Position numbers and translations under genes: made by a program
From: Nematocida ironsii
Lineage: Eukaryota > Microsporidia
Reading direction: 5' to 3'
Assembly: GCA_001642415.1 (NCBI GenBank)
Contig: LTDK01000185.1
Coordinates: forward strand, 1-54,852
Length of the DNA stretch: 54,852 bases
Part shown: positions 54,514 to 54,852 of the stretch, in pieces
How the letters are laid out: the number at the start of each line of letters is the position of its first letter
Position numbering within the stretch: the stretch's first letter is position 1
Notes under the pieces: model-generated
Seen by the model: the letters and a program-made list of their open reading frames with translations, nothing else
Databases searched by the model: none
Told to the model about the DNA's origin: nothing

Positions 54514-54852
54514 ATGCGCGCATATGTGAATAAGAATAAAAATGACGATAATTCAATAAAAAATAAATCTCTAAGACATGCACGCATGATTATAGATATA
54601 ATTATGAAAGTAGCAGAAGAATTAGACAGTGAAGATAAAAGAGAAGCATTTTATATGCTAATGGAGAACAACCATATAATTATAGCAGGAGAATATGCAG
54701 TTGAAAGAGACCTCTTTAATCCTGCCATTAATATACTGTGTAAGAAAGAACGCTTACCAGAATTAGATGCCAAAATGACTTCAAATGATGCAATGTTTAA
54801 ACTGTGTGAGTTAACAGAATCTAAAGAATGCTCTAGATTACAGAGAGTATTC
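54514..54852 (+). CDS. start of an unrecognised gene (partial at right edge)
   Basis: At least 113 codons, open to the window end. From ATG 54514 it reads MRAYVNKNKNDDNS, then a helical region (MIIDIIMKVAEELDSEDKRE) and charged sequence with three cysteines late in the visible part. No signal peptide and no family recognised. The frame is open back to 54430, and the true start may be the ATG at 54398 if the duplication is a mutation or error. Confidence 0.6.
   Translation, partial: MRAYVNKNKNDDNSIKNKSLRHARMIIDIIMKVAEELDSEDKREAFYMLMENNHIIIAGEYAVERDLFNPAINILCKKERLPELDAKMTSNDAMFKLCELTESKECSRLQRVF

Overview
The window looks like nuclear DNA of a microsporidian, most probably a Nematocida-like parasite of nematodes. 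The evidence is eukaryotic housekeeping genes with no visible introns, short AT-rich spacers, shortened divergent proteins, and a block of very large predicted secreted or leucine-rich-repeat-like proteins, one carrying RING-type cysteines. I place it by gene content and by what is published on Nematocida large gene families; no search was run.

Layout. Positions 2-16641 are a compact housekeeping block: the C-terminal part of an ABCG-type transporter with degraded ATPase motifs, TRM5, the FG nucleoporin NUP54/NUP57, a tiny secreted Gly/Ser-rich protein, URM1, a ubiquitin-like membrane protein, a cysteine-rich protein, a P5B-type ATPase, the TFIIH helicase RAD3/XPD and the nucleolar GTPase NUG1/GNL3. 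Positions 16642-42873 are accessory in character. Here very large, lineage-specific genes (1007, about 1044, 358, 1303, 1942 and 874 codons) sit between AT-rich spacers of up to 2.3 kb, interrupted only by a kinesin-14 gene and a tRNA-Arg(UCG) gene. Several start with a signal peptide or signal anchor. Positions 43240-51199 return to compact housekeeping: inorganic pyrophosphatase, a Rho-family GTPase, ADF/cofilin, a small basic protein, the mRNA cap methyltransferase, ribosomal protein uS12/RPS23, proteasome RPN10, a probable RNA polymerase III RPC7-like subunit and chaperonin CCT7. The right end holds an amino-acid-transporter-like gene, a small membrane-protein gene that seems to have lost its start by a frameshift, GC-rich RNA-like islands, and a gene running off the edge.

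How the genes fit together. The housekeeping genes cover mRNA capping, tRNA modification (TRM5, URM1), ribosome assembly, transcription/repair, folding and degradation, nuclear pore, actin and microtubule function. The transporters (ABCG-like, P5B, amino-acid-permease-like) and the secreted cluster fit an intracellular parasite that imports host metabolites and exposes fast-evolving proteins to its host.

Most interesting points: (1) a complete set of RING C3HC4 ligands in the 1942-residue protein, but with about 846 residues between ligand pairs 1 and 2; (2) the 68-base out-of-frame overlap between that gene and the upstream secreted gene, with a 12-base direct repeat at the junction, suggesting a broken or fused giant gene; (3) an 11-base motif, TAACCCGAAAT, found five times; (4) GC-rich, foldable, non-coding islands that may be undescribed small RNAs, two of which share a hairpin; (5) divergent start codons only 14 bases apart. 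Several starts given here are inner ATGs, chosen over longer frames that begin with TTG or GTG.
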